DNA of 64,000 bases from CBDBZL01 sp965213545 (GTDB lineage: Bacteria; Pseudomonadota; Alphaproteobacteria; Sphingomonadales; Sphingomonadaceae). The notes under the pieces were generated by a model. That model ran no database searches, had not been told where the DNA came from, and was given only the letters and a program-made list of their open reading frames with translations. The stretch's first letter is position 1. Every line of letters starts with the position of its first letter. The stretch lies in contig CBDBZL010000002.1 in assembly GCA_965213545.1 (NCBI GenBank), forward strand, positions 1,426,001 through 1,490,000. Reading direction: 5' to 3'. A program made the position numbers and the translations under genes. Shown here piece by piece: positions 41,662 through 49,914 of the stretch.

Positions 41662-43551
41662 GTGACGATGGGCGCATCCTCCTACCGCGCGGTCTACCGG
41701 CGATCGCTCGCGCAACCGGACGAGTTCTGGGCCGAGCAGGGCGAACGGCTCGACTGGACGCGGCGCTGGGACCGGGTGCTCGAGCACGAGGCGGGCACCA
41801 CCGGGCGCTGGTTTACAGGCGGAATGCTCAACGCCTGTCATAATTGCGTCGACCGCCATGTGGACGCAGGTTTCGGCGAGGCGCCCGCATTGCTGTGCGA
41901 AAGCCCGGTGACAGGGGTCTCGCGCGTGGTCAGCTTTGCCCAATTGCGCAGCGCCACCGCGGCGCTGGCGGGCGCGATGAGGGCGCATGGTGTCGGGCGC
42001 GGCGACCGGGTGCTGATCTACATCCCCAACTCGCCCCAGGCGGTGATCGCCATGCTGGCCTGCGCGCGGCTGGGGGCGATCCATTCGGTGGTGTTCGGCG
42101 GGTTCGCCGCGCCCGAACTGGCCGCGCGGATCGACGATGCCGCCCCGCGCGTGGTGCTGGCGGCCAGCTGCGGCATCGAGGGCGGGCGGGTGTTGCCCTA
42201 CCAGCCGATCCTTAGCGAAGCGCTGGCCATCGCCCGGCACCGGCCGACAGCGACCATCTGGTGGCAGCGCCCCGAGCACCTGGCCGACCTCGACGCCGCG
42301 GATGATTTCGACTGGGACGAGGAGACCGCGCGTGCCCAGCCCGCCGACTGCGTGCCGGTGGCCGCCACCGATCCGCTGTATATCCTCTACACCTCGGGCA
42401 CCACGGGTCGGCCCAAGGGCATCGTGCGCGATACAGGCGGCCATCTCGCCACGCTGTTATGGAGCATGGGTGCGATCTATGACTGCCCGCCGGGCAAGGC
42501 GTTCTGGGCCGCGAGCGATGTCGGCTGGGTGGTCGGTCACAGCTATATCTGCTACGCCCCGCTGCTCAATCGCAACCCCACGCTGATCTTCGAGGGCAAG
42601 CCGGTGGGCACGCCCGATGCCGGCGTCTTCTGGCGCCTCATCGCCAAGCACCGGGTGCGCAGCTTCTTCACCGCGCCCACCGCGATCCGGGCAATAAAGC
42701 AGGCCGATCCCGACGGAGCGCTGGTGCGCGGGCACGACCTGACCAACCTCGCCTCGGTGTTCCTCGCCGGCGAGCGCACCGATCCCGAAACCTTGCGCTG
42801 GACACAGGCGCTGCTGGGCGTGCCGGTGATCGATCACTGGTGGCAGACCGAGACGGGCAGCGCGATCAGCGCCGTGCCGCTGGGGATCGAGCCGCTGCCC
42901 GCCAGGCCCGGAGCGGCCGGACTGGCGATGCCCGGCTGGGATGTGCATTGCCTCGATCAAGAGGGCCAAGAATTGCCGCCCGGCGAAAGCGGCCCGATCA
43001 TGGCGCGCCTGCCACTTCCGCCCGGCTTCGCCACCAGCCTGTGGAACGCCCCCGAGCGCTTCCATCAGGCCTATCTGGCGCGCTATCCCGGCTGGTATCT
43101 GACGGGCGATGCGGGCCATGTGGATGCGGACGGCTATCTGCATGTAATAGCGCGGATCGACGATGTGATCAACGTGGCGGGCCACCGCCTGTCTTCCTCG
43201 GCGATGGAGGAAGTGCTCGCCGCGCATGCCGCAGTGGCCGAGGCGGCGGTGGTGGGCGTGGCCGATCCGCTCAAGGGCCAGGTTCCGGTGGGTTTCGTGG
43301 TGCTGAAGGCAGGCAGCGAGATCGCCGAGCACGCGCTCGCCGATGAACTGATCGCCGCGATGCGCGCCGCGATCGGCCCGGTCGCCGCGTTCAAGCGGGT
43401 GCATGTGGTGGCGCGCCTGCCCAAGACGCGCTCGGGCAAGATCCTGCGCAAGACCATCCGCGAGATCGCCGATGGCGAGGAGATGACGGTCCCGCCCACC
43501 ATCGAGGACCGCTCGGTGCTGGCCGAGTTCGAACGATTGTTCTTGCCGTGA
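41662..43551 (+). CDS. Acetyl/propionyl-CoA synthetase-like AMP-forming ligase (PrpE/Acs type)
   Basis: A 629-residue adenylate-forming enzyme with a GTG start behind AGGAG. The P-loop YILYTSGTTGRPKGIVRDTGG and WAASDVGWVVGHSYICYAPL, FTAPTAIRAI, WWQTETGSAI and YLTGDAGHVDADGYLHVIARIDDVINVAGHRLSS are diagnostic of the Acs/PrpE group, as is KTRSGKILRKTIREI with the acetylatable Lys. It makes acetyl-, propionyl- or a related short acyl-CoA from acid, ATP and CoA. The N-terminal region (YRAVYRRSLAQPDEFW) is PrpE-like. Its stop overlaps the GTG start of the methylisocitrate-lyase-like gene, consistent with propionate handling (inference). Confidence 0.87.
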   Translation: MTMGASSYRAVYRRSLAQPDEFWAEQGERLDWTRRWDRVLEHEAGTTGRWFTGGMLNACHNCVDRHVDAGFGEAPALLCESPVTGVSRVVSFAQLRSATAALAGAMRAHGVGRGDRVLIYIPNSPQAVIAMLACARLGAIHSVVFGGFAAPELAARIDDAAPRVVLAASCGIEGGRVLPYQPILSEALAIARHRPTATIWWQRPEHLADLDAADDFDWDEETARAQPADCVPVAATDPLYILYTSGTTGRPKGIVRDTGGHLATLLWSMGAIYDCPPGKAFWAASDVGWVVGHSYICYAPLLNRNPTLIFEGKPVGTPDAGVFWRLIAKHRVRSFFTAPTAIRAIKQADPDGALVRGHDLTNLASVFLAGERTDPETLRWTQALLGVPVIDHWWQTETGSAISAVPLGIEPLPARPGAAGLAMPGWDVHCLDQEGQELPPGESGPIMARLPLPPGFATSLWNAPERFHQAYLARYPGWYLTGDAGHVDADGYLHVIARIDDVINVAGHRLSSSAMEEVLAAHAAVAEAAVVGVADPLKGQVPVGFVVLKAGSEIAEHALADELIAAMRAAIGPVAAFKRVHVVARLPKTRSGKILRKTIREIADGEEMTVPPTIEDRSVLAEFERLFLP

Positions 43552-44408
43552 GCGGCGCCCGGCTGCGCGCCAGGCTCGAGGCGGGCGGGATCATTGCCGC
43601 GCCCGGCATCTATGACCACATGAGCCTGCTGCTCGCCGGCCAGTGCGGGTTTCCGGCGCTCTATGCGTCGGGCTACTGGGGCACCGCCTCGGCGCTGGGC
43701 GAGCCGGACGTGGGCATCGCCGGTTATTCGGATTTCCTCTCCATCTTCGCCCGTTTCGCCGCCAGGTCTCCCGTCCCGATCATCGCCGATGCGGATACCG
43801 GCTTTGGCAGCCTGACCAACCTGGCGCGCGCGGTGGCCGGCTACCAGGCGGCGGGGATCGCGGCGATGCAGATCGAGGACCAGCCCTTTCCCAAGATCTG
43901 CGGCCATGTCGGGCGCGCGGTGTCGGTGCCGGCCGAGGAGATGGTGCGCCGGATCGCAGTGGCGATCGAGGCGCGAGGGGGCGGCGACATGCTGATCATC
44001 GCGCGCACCGATGCGCGGCGCAGCGAGGGGCTGGCAGCGGCGATCGACCGGCTGGGCGACTATGCGCGCGCCGGCGCCGACATCGTGTTTCTCGAGGCGG
44101 CCGAGAGCGGCGCGGAGATGGCCACCGCCGCCGCCGCGCTGGACGCGCCGCTGATGATCAATGCCGCGCATGGCGGGGCAACGCCGATCCTTTCCCCAAG
44201 CGAATACGAGGCGCTGGGCGTGGCGCTGGCGATCTACCCGGCGGGCGCCCCGCTTGCCGCCGCGCGCGCCGCACGGGACTTCTATCGCGGGCTGGCGGCG
44301 GGCGATGCCAATCCGGCGGGCGAGCGCCAGTTCGATTTCGCCGAGATGTCGCGGCTGTTGGGAATCGACGAGGTGGTCGCCTTCCAGGACCGGCATGGCG
44401 CGCCATGA
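43548..44408 (+). CDS. Isocitrate lyase/PEP mutase superfamily enzyme with the lyase Cys (2-methylisocitrate lyase-like)
   Basis: A 286-residue TIM-barrel enzyme with a GTG start overlapping the ligase stop (GTGA). IIADADTGFGS (78-88) binds Mg, MQIEDQ follows, and PKICGH (115-120) carries the catalytic Cys118 of the lyase group. IIARTDARRSEGLAAAIDR and INAAHGGATPILS are family-typical. A lyase that splits a 2-methylisocitrate-like acid into pyruvate and succinate, or a related 2,3-dimethylmalate/oxaloacetate-type reaction, is expected. Unlike the paralog at 18224-19075, it keeps the Cys loop. A duplicated 11-base unit starts at its stop codon. Confidence 0.82.
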   Translation: MSGARLRARLEAGGIIAAPGIYDHMSLLLAGQCGFPALYASGYWGTASALGEPDVGIAGYSDFLSIFARFAARSPVPIIADADTGFGSLTNLARAVAGYQAAGIAAMQIEDQPFPKICGHVGRAVSVPAEEMVRRIAVAIEARGGGDMLIIARTDARRSEGLAAAIDRLGDYARAGADIVFLEAAESGAEMATAAAALDAPLMINAAHGGATPILSPSEYEALGVALAIYPAGAPLAAARAARDFYRGLAAGDANPAGERQFDFAEMSRLLGIDEVVAFQDRHGAP

Positions 44409-44449
44409 GCATGAGGCGAGCATGAGGCGTTGGGGCAAGGGGCCGGGGC

Positions 44450-45874
44450 ATGGGTGAGGACATGATGAGCGCCACGCGCGTCATCCGCAGCGACGCGATC
44501 GAGGCCATCGCCAGCGTGCCGATCGTGGTGGTGGGCGGCGGTGCGACGGGGCTGACCGCCGCGCTCGCCGCGCGCGATGCGGGCGTCGAGGTGCTGGTGA
44601 TCGAACGCGACGGCCAGCCGATGGGCACCACCGCCATGTCGACAGGGCTCATCCCCGCCGCGGGCAGCCGCATCCAGCGCGAGGCGGGCATCACCGACAG
44701 CGCCGAACTGTTCGCCGCCGACATTGCCGGCAAGGCCGAAGGCGAGGTCGATTGGGCGCTGGTCGCGCATCTGGCGGCGCAATCGGCGCGCACGGTCGAC
44801 TGGCTGGCGGACGAGCACAAAGTGGCGCTGAGCCTGGTCGAGGGGTTCACCTATCCCGGCCATTCGGCCTTGCGGATGCACGGGATGCCGAGCCGATCGG
44901 GCGGCGAACTGATGGGCGCGCTGGCCAGCGCCTGCGAAGATGCGGGCGTCGATATCCTGACCGACAGTCTGGTCGAGGAACTGCATGTCGATGCGAGCGA
45001 CCGGGTGATCGGCGTCGGCACGATCCGTCCCGACGGCGCGCGCGAGGTGATCGGTTGCCAGGCGCTGATCCTGGCCTGCTGCGGCTTTGCCGGCAACGAG
45101 GCGATGGTGCGCGACCTCATCCCCGAGCTCGAGCATGCCACCTTCTACGGCCATCCGGGAAATCGCGGCCACGCCATCGCCTGGGGCCGCGACCTGGGCG
45201 CGGCGATGGCAGACCTGGGCGCCTATCAGGGCCATGGCGGCCTCGCGGCGGGCCATGCCATCCCCATCCTGTGGCCGCTGATCGCCGAGGGCGGGATCCA
45301 GGTCAATCGCGCCGGCCAGCGCTTTCACAATGAGGCGGCAGGCTATTCGGAAGCCGCGGTCGCGGTGCTCGAGCAGGACGGTCATGTCGCCTGGAGCATC
45401 TATGACGAGGCGCGCCATCGGATCATGCGCCAGTTCGACGATTACAGCCAGGCGCTGTCGGCAGGCTGCATCCTCAAGGCGGACACGCTGGCTGAGCTGG
45501 CGCGGCTGGCGGGAGTAGATGCGGCAGGGCTGGAGGCCAGCGTGGCGCAAACCCATGAACTGGTGCAAAGCGGCGATGCCGACCGGTTCGGCCGATCCTT
45601 TGCCGGCAAGGCCCCGCTCGAGGCGCCGTTCTATGGGGTCAAGGTGACGGGCGCGCTGTTCCATACCCAGGGCGGGCTCGAGGTGGACACCGATGGCAGG
45701 GTGCTGCGGTCCAGCGGTGAACCCTTCGCCAACCTCTATGCCGGCGGCGGCGCGGCGCGCGGCGTCTCGGGATCGGGCGCGAACGGCTATATCGCCGGCA
45801 ATGGCCTCCTCACCGCGACCACCCTGGGCCGTCTTGCGGGCGAACACGCGGCGCGCGCGGTCAAGGCCGGGTAG
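44450..45874 (+). CDS. Fumarate reductase / succinate dehydrogenase-type flavoprotein (KstD-like family)
   Basis: A 474-residue flavoprotein. IVVVGGGATGLTAALAARDAG with LVIERD binds the FAD ADP part; TTAMSTGLIPAAGS, ALILACCGFAGNEAMV, GNRGHAIAWGRDLGAAMADL and the C-terminal LYAGGGAARGVSGSGANGYIAGNGLL are characteristic of the fumarate reductase / 3-ketosteroid dehydrogenase family. It introduces or removes a double bond next to a carbonyl or carboxyl. Several ATGs (44450, 44462, 44465) could be the start. It is third in the ligase-lyase-flavoprotein series and ends before a convergent isomerase-like gene. Confidence 0.82.
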   Translation: MGEDMMSATRVIRSDAIEAIASVPIVVVGGGATGLTAALAARDAGVEVLVIERDGQPMGTTAMSTGLIPAAGSRIQREAGITDSAELFAADIAGKAEGEVDWALVAHLAAQSARTVDWLADEHKVALSLVEGFTYPGHSALRMHGMPSRSGGELMGALASACEDAGVDILTDSLVEELHVDASDRVIGVGTIRPDGAREVIGCQALILACCGFAGNEAMVRDLIPELEHATFYGHPGNRGHAIAWGRDLGAAMADLGAYQGHGGLAAGHAIPILWPLIAEGGIQVNRAGQRFHNEAAGYSEAAVAVLEQDGHVAWSIYDEARHRIMRQFDDYSQALSAGCILKADTLAELARLAGVDAAGLEASVAQTHELVQSGDADRFGRSFAGKAPLEAPFYGVKVTGALFHTQGGLEVDTDGRVLRSSGEPFANLYAGGGAARGVSGSGANGYIAGNGLLTATTLGRLAGEHAARAVKAG

Positions 45875-45954
45875 CCTGGGCGGGCGCGGTGAGCGGGCTG
45901 CACCTTATCCAGCCGCCGCCTTGCCATGCGGGCTGTGCGAAAAGACCCCACTTG

Positions 45955-45971
45955 CCGGGCGCCATGCCCGG
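45955..45971. terminator. Possible hairpin between convergent genes
   Basis: CCGGGC (45955-45960), GCCAT loop, GCCCGG (45966-45971), a perfect 6-bp stem in the 168-bp gap between genes ending at 45874 and 46043. A T-rich stretch occurs about 40 bases later, too far for a classical terminator. Confidence 0.3.
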
Positions 45972-46042
45972 TTCGAACGGGGGGCTGAAGACGGGTTCGG
46001 CCTAGTTCTCTGGTTTTTTAAAAATTGGATATGGCGGGGGCG

Positions 46043-46846
46043 TTACCGCGACCCGAGCAAGGCCCTGCCCTGGCGGATGGCGCGGGTGCAGCGGTCTTGT
46101 GCGCAGATGCCCGCCTCGCGTTCTGACCGGCGCGGGACTTCCAGGTCGTAGATCATGTCGGGGCCGAAGGGCGCTATCATGGCGGCCAGCGGCAGGTCGC
46201 CTTCGCCGGGGCGCTGCCGCTCGCCGATCGCCTCTTTCCAGCGCGCGTCATCTGCAACTTCCGTCGGACCGTCGCTCAACTGGACGAAGGCGATATGCGG
46301 TGCGGCCCGGGCGATCTGGGCGGTGCTGGTCCCGCACCGGGCGGCGTGCAGCGTATCGAGGATGACCTTGCACGCGCCCCCGCGCTCGGTGGCCGCGCGG
46401 CATAGCATTACCGCCTCCGGCAAGCTGGTGCAGTGCGAGAACGGATTGAACTCGACCGCCGGGACGATGCCATGCTTGGCCGCCAGTTCGCTCAGCGCGA
46501 CGAGCTGGTCAGCGGCCTCGTCCGGGTCGGCAAGTTGCGAATGCACCACGGCGAACGAGGCTCCCAGTGCCTCGCCGATCGCCAGCGCCTGGCGGACCGC
46601 CTGCCAGTCCGGATCGCGGACCAGCGGGAAAACCTCGAGCGCGTGGCAGCTTACGCCAAGCCCGTGCATCAGCCGCGCCAACCCTTCCACCTCGGTCGGT
46701 TCGACCATCGGATAATGATGGCGATGCGCCGCCGGCATATGACCGAACAGGCTGACCAGCCGGCAATGCTCACGCGCGGCGTAGCGCACCAGTTCGCCGG
46801 GCGATGCATCCATCGCGGTGAGGTGATGCAGCGAAATATGCGCCAT
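46043..46846 (-). CDS. Sugar phosphate isomerase/epimerase-like TIM-barrel protein (xylose-isomerase fold)
   Basis: A 267-residue protein. Metal-ligand positions of the AP-endonuclease-2/xylose-isomerase fold are recognisable: AVEFNPFS (Glu), VILDTLHAARCG (Asp and His), VQLSDGP (Asp), ERQRPGEGDLPL and YDLEVPRRS (Glu near the C-terminus). The family includes hydroxypyruvate and inosose isomerases and also 3-dehydroshikimate dehydratase-like enzymes. It is divergent from Rieske oxygenase 1, and the 18-bp shared operator lies between the two starts. Its role in the pathway is unknown; isomerisation or dehydration of a polyhydroxy intermediate is possible. Confidence 0.75.
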   Translation of the reverse strand: MAHISLHHLTAMDASPGELVRYAAREHCRLVSLFGHMPAAHRHHYPMVEPTEVEGLARLMHGLGVSCHALEVFPLVRDPDWQAVRQALAIGEALGASFAVVHSQLADPDEAADQLVALSELAAKHGIVPAVEFNPFSHCTSLPEAVMLCRAATERGGACKVILDTLHAARCGTSTAQIARAAPHIAFVQLSDGPTEVADDARWKEAIGERQRPGEGDLPLAAMIAPFGPDMIYDLEVPRRSEREAGICAQDRCTRAIRQGRALLGSR

Positions 46847-46886
46847 TGCCTGGTGCTATCGCGCCGGTCGGATCCGGGCCAATTAA

Positions 46887-46904
46887 AAACATTCATGATT
46901 GTTT
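46887..46904. promoter_or_regulatory. Shared 18-bp near-palindrome, site A
   Basis: AAACATTCATGATTGTTT pairs with itself at 8 of 9 positions, and flanking A and T bases extend the symmetry to 22 bp. It lies in the 104-bp divergent region between the isomerase-like gene and Rieske oxygenase 1. A perfect 9-bp inverted repeat (GCCGGTCGG at 46863-46871, CCGACCGGC at 46909-46917) encloses it. Sites B (59448) and C (52147) share CATGmTTGTTT and most of the left half. A regulator operator is likely; the regulator is not in the window. Confidence 0.6.
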
Positions 46905-46950
46905 TTCGCCGACCGGCTTGTATGGTTCGGGCGGCGCTGGAGGTTTCGGG

Positions 46951-48162
46951 ATGGATGCAGCCCAGACTGCACGAGTGAAGCAACGCATGGCGTTCGAAGC
47001 CGAGCGCAAGGGCCCGCCGGAGGGCTTCCCCGCGCTGCCGCCAATCGCCGCCGGACGCTATACCGACGCCGCCTTCCTGGACCTGGAGCGCGAGCGCATG
47101 TGGCGCCGGGCCTGGCTTTATGCTTGCCACGCCGACGAGATTCCCGAGCGCGGAAGCTGGAAACTGGTGCGCACCACCGGCGCGCCCATCATTGTGCTGC
47201 GCGATCTGCAGGACCGGTTCAGGGCGTTCTACAACACCTGCCAGCACCGCGGCGCGCCGCTGGTGAAGGAGGATGCAGGCCAGGACCGTGGCTTCGTGTG
47301 CGGCTATCACGGCTGGACCTATACGCTGGAGGGCAAGCTGGTGGCGGTGCGCGACCGACGCGATTTCACCGACCTGGACTTCGACTGCCACGGCCTCAAG
47401 CAGGTGCGCTGCGACACGATCGGCAAGCTGGTCTTCATCAACGAGGACACCGAAGCCGAGCCGCTGGGCCAGCATATCGGGCCGATGGCAGCCGAGCTTG
47501 AACAGTTTGCCTTCGACCAGCTCGATTTCGTCGAGAGCCGTTCCTACGAGGTGGAATGCAACGTCAAGGTGCTGCTCGATGCTTTTCTCGAGGTCTACCA
47601 CCTGAAATCGATCCACCAGAAATCGGTCGACCGCTTTCTCGACCATCGCGGGATGAGCGCGACCCTGTGGCCCAAGGGTCATTCGCGGATGATCACCCCC
47701 AACCGGCGGCCCGACTGGCAGGACCCGGGCACCATCGGCATGCCCAAGCTGGACGCGGTGGGCGAGATCGCGCGCGACAACAATGTCAGCTATCTGATCT
47801 ATCCTAATTTCGTCATGCCCCCGTCCGACAGCGGCATCCCGCTGCTCCAGTTCTGGCCCACCGGCGCAAGCACCTGCCGGGTGGTATCGACGTGGATCGC
47901 GCCGCAGCACGATGCCGCCGACCCGCATCCCAAGTGGGAGCAGCGCTGCGCCAACTGGGAGCGCATTCTCTACGAGGATTTGCAATTCGCTCCGCAGATC
48001 CAGGAATCGCTGGAGTCGCCGGGGTTCGTGGGGATGCCGCTGAATTACCAGGAACGGCGCATCTATCATTGGCACGAGGAGCTGGACCGCCGGATCGGGC
48101 TGAACCGTGTGCCGGCGGAACTGGCGGTGACACCGGTGCTCGAACCCTGGCTCGAGGCGTGA
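46951..48162 (+). CDS. Rieske non-heme iron oxygenase alpha subunit (oxygenase 1)
   Basis: A 403-residue protein from the ATG at 46951 with GGAGG seven bases upstream. The [2Fe-2S] Rieske site is NTCQHRGAPL plus CGYHGWTYTLEG (Cys97, His99, Cys117, His120). The mononuclear iron site is EVYHLKSIH (Glu214, His217, His222). It is the catalytic subunit of a ring-hydroxylating or demethylating oxygenase that uses O2 and electrons from a ferredoxin. No beta subunit follows; instead an SDR gene overlaps its stop (GTGA), a typical partner that oxidises a cis-dihydrodiol or alcohol product. The Rieske ferredoxin at 53379-53711 could feed it. Confidence 0.9.
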   Translation: MDAAQTARVKQRMAFEAERKGPPEGFPALPPIAAGRYTDAAFLDLERERMWRRAWLYACHADEIPERGSWKLVRTTGAPIIVLRDLQDRFRAFYNTCQHRGAPLVKEDAGQDRGFVCGYHGWTYTLEGKLVAVRDRRDFTDLDFDCHGLKQVRCDTIGKLVFINEDTEAEPLGQHIGPMAAELEQFAFDQLDFVESRSYEVECNVKVLLDAFLEVYHLKSIHQKSVDRFLDHRGMSATLWPKGHSRMITPNRRPDWQDPGTIGMPKLDAVGEIARDNNVSYLIYPNFVMPPSDSGIPLLQFWPTGASTCRVVSTWIAPQHDAADPHPKWEQRCANWERILYEDLQFAPQIQESLESPGFVGMPLNYQERRIYHWHEELDRRIGLNRVPAELAVTPVLEPWLEA

Positions 48163-49091
48163 ACGAGCTCGGCCCGGTAGGCGCGACGGACGGGACGAGC
48201 GAGGGGGGCGGGGCACACGAGACGCGCCCGCAATTCGGCTTCACCGATGCCGAACTGGCGAGCATGCAGACCGTCTATCGCGACGATCTGCTCGGGGGGC
48301 AGGTGGTGATCGTCAGCGGCGGCGGGTCGGGGATCGGCAAGGGCATCGCCTTCCTCGCCGCGCGGCTGGGAGCGCAGGTGGTGATCTGCAGCCGGACCGA
48401 GGACAAGCTGGTCGCCGCGTGCGATGCGATCGAGCGCGCGGCCGGCCGCCGGCCGATGCACCAGGCGATGTCGATCCGCGAACCCGAGGAGGTGGACGCG
48501 CTCTACGACCGTGTGTTCGAGCGCTTCGGCAAGGTGGACCACCTGATCAACAATGCTGGCGGCCAGTTTCCGCAGGACGCCATCGACTTCAGCCGCAAGG
48601 GCTGGCGCTCGGTGATCGACCTCAATCTCAACGGCACCTGGTGGATGATGCAGACGCTCGCGCAGCGCTGGCGAGAGCACGATGCGGCGGGCAACATCAT
48701 CAGCATCGTGGCCAATGTCGAACGCGGGATGCCGCAGGCCGCGCATACCTGTGCCGCGCGGGCGGGGGTCATCTACCTGTCCAAGACGCTGGCCACCGAA
48801 TGGGCGCCGCTCAACATCAGGGTGAACTGCATCGCGCCCGGCGTGATCGAGAGCGAAGGGTTCCGCGTCTATCCGGCAGAGGCGCTGAGGCGCTTCCACG
48901 ATGCCAACCCCATGAAGCGGCGCGGCGATGTGTGGGACGTGGCCGAGGGCTGCGTCTACCTGATGGCACCGTCTGGTGACTTCATCACCGGCGAGATGCT
49001 GGTGATCGACGGCGGCCAGGCGCAAAACGGCACGGTGTGGCCCGCGGGCCGGCCCGACTGGTTCGGCGGGGAGGCGCCCAACCGCGTCTGA
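48159..49091 (+). CDS. Short-chain dehydrogenase/reductase, dienoyl-CoA-reductase-like, atypical active site
   Basis: A 310-residue protein with a GTG start overlapping the Rieske stop; a shorter start at MQTVYRDDLL is possible. VVIVSGGGSGIGKGIAFLAARLG binds NAD(P), and LINNAGGQFPQDA and DLNLNGTWWMMQ are normal SDR features. The usual catalytic Tyr-x3-Lys is missing: the site reads HTCAARAGV, where a classical SDR would have YSAAKAGV. The 2,4-dienoyl-CoA reductase branch of SDRs also lacks that pair and shows HxxAAxAGV, so a dienoyl-CoA or enone reduction is the best guess. Placement after the oxygenase makes action on its product or on a CoA intermediate plausible. Confidence 0.78.
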   Translation: MNELGPVGATDGTSEGGGAHETRPQFGFTDAELASMQTVYRDDLLGGQVVIVSGGGSGIGKGIAFLAARLGAQVVICSRTEDKLVAACDAIERAAGRRPMHQAMSIREPEEVDALYDRVFERFGKVDHLINNAGGQFPQDAIDFSRKGWRSVIDLNLNGTWWMMQTLAQRWREHDAAGNIISIVANVERGMPQAAHTCAARAGVIYLSKTLATEWAPLNIRVNCIAPGVIESEGFRVYPAEALRRFHDANPMKRRGDVWDVAEGCVYLMAPSGDFITGEMLVIDGGQAQNGTVWPAGRPDWFGGEAPNRV

Positions 49092-49119
49092 TTGCCGGGG
49101 CGTGCCCGCGGAAGCGAGC

Positions 49120-49914
49120 TTACCCGGCCTCGCGCGCGGCGACGACGCTCTGGCGGATTTCGGCATTGGTCGGATTGCGGCGCAAGGTCAGCCCGCCGTT
49201 GACCTGCAGCGTCTGACCTGTGACGAAGCAGTCGTCGCCGGCAAGCCAGGCGCAGGCGCGCGCAATGTCCTCGCTGCTATTGACCCGCCCCATCGGCACC
49301 TCCTTCTCGAATGCCGCGACCAGGCCGGGCGTATCGGCGGCGCGCTGCGTCATGGGGGTGCGGGTAAAGCCGGGCGCGACCGAGTTGGCCCTGATGCCGC
49401 GCGCGCCGAACTCGTTGGCGATGCAGCGGATGACATGCTCGCTGCCCGCCTTGGTGCCCATATAGGCGGCATGATCTTCCAGCATGATGGTGGCGGTGGC
49501 CGAGCTGATCTGGATAAGCGCGCCGCCATCGCGCATCACGCGCAGCATGGCCTGGTAGAACAGGATCGCACCGGTGAATTGGAGTTGGGTGATCTTGTCG
49601 AGCTGTTCGCGGCTCATCTCGAGAAAAGGCACCAGCAGCCCCGATCCGGTGGCATTGATGGCGATGTCGAGACCGCCGTGACGCTCCACCGCCGCCTCTG
49701 CCAACGCGGCGAGCTGCTCTTCGCTGGTGATGTCCGCGGTTGCCTGGTCGGCGCCCGTCTCGGCTGCGAAGCGCGACAATTCGTCCGAATTGCGCCCGGC
49801 GGCGATCACCTTGGCGCCTTGCGCCATCAGCTCGCGCACGATCGCCTGGCCCATATTGCCGCGCCCCGCCGCTCCCAGGACGATGGCCACCTTGCCCGCG
49901 AGCGGCGCGCTCAT
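49120..49914 (-). CDS. Classical short-chain dehydrogenase/reductase
   Basis: A 264-residue SDR from the ATG at 49914, overlapping the ligase stop by four bases. AIVLGAAGRGNMGQAIVREL (cofactor), INATGSGLLVPFLEM, ISSATATIMLEDHAAYMGTKAG (catalytic Ser and Tyr-x3-Lys) and VAPGFTRTPM are complete, unlike the SDR at 48159. It oxidises or reduces a hydroxyl/keto group with NAD(P). It is the last gene in the VOC-ligase-SDR operon. Since the two upstream genes act on CoA substrates or small acids, a 3-hydroxyacyl-CoA dehydrogenase-type step is a fair inference. Confidence 0.85.
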   Translation of the reverse strand: MSAPLAGKVAIVLGAAGRGNMGQAIVRELMAQGAKVIAAGRNSDELSRFAAETGADQATADITSEEQLAALAEAAVERHGGLDIAINATGSGLLVPFLEMSREQLDKITQLQFTGAILFYQAMLRVMRDGGALIQISSATATIMLEDHAAYMGTKAGSEHVIRCIANEFGARGIRANSVAPGFTRTPMTQRAADTPGLVAAFEKEVPMGRVNSSEDIARACAWLAGDDCFVTGQTLQVNGGLTLRRNPTNAEIRQSVVAAREAG

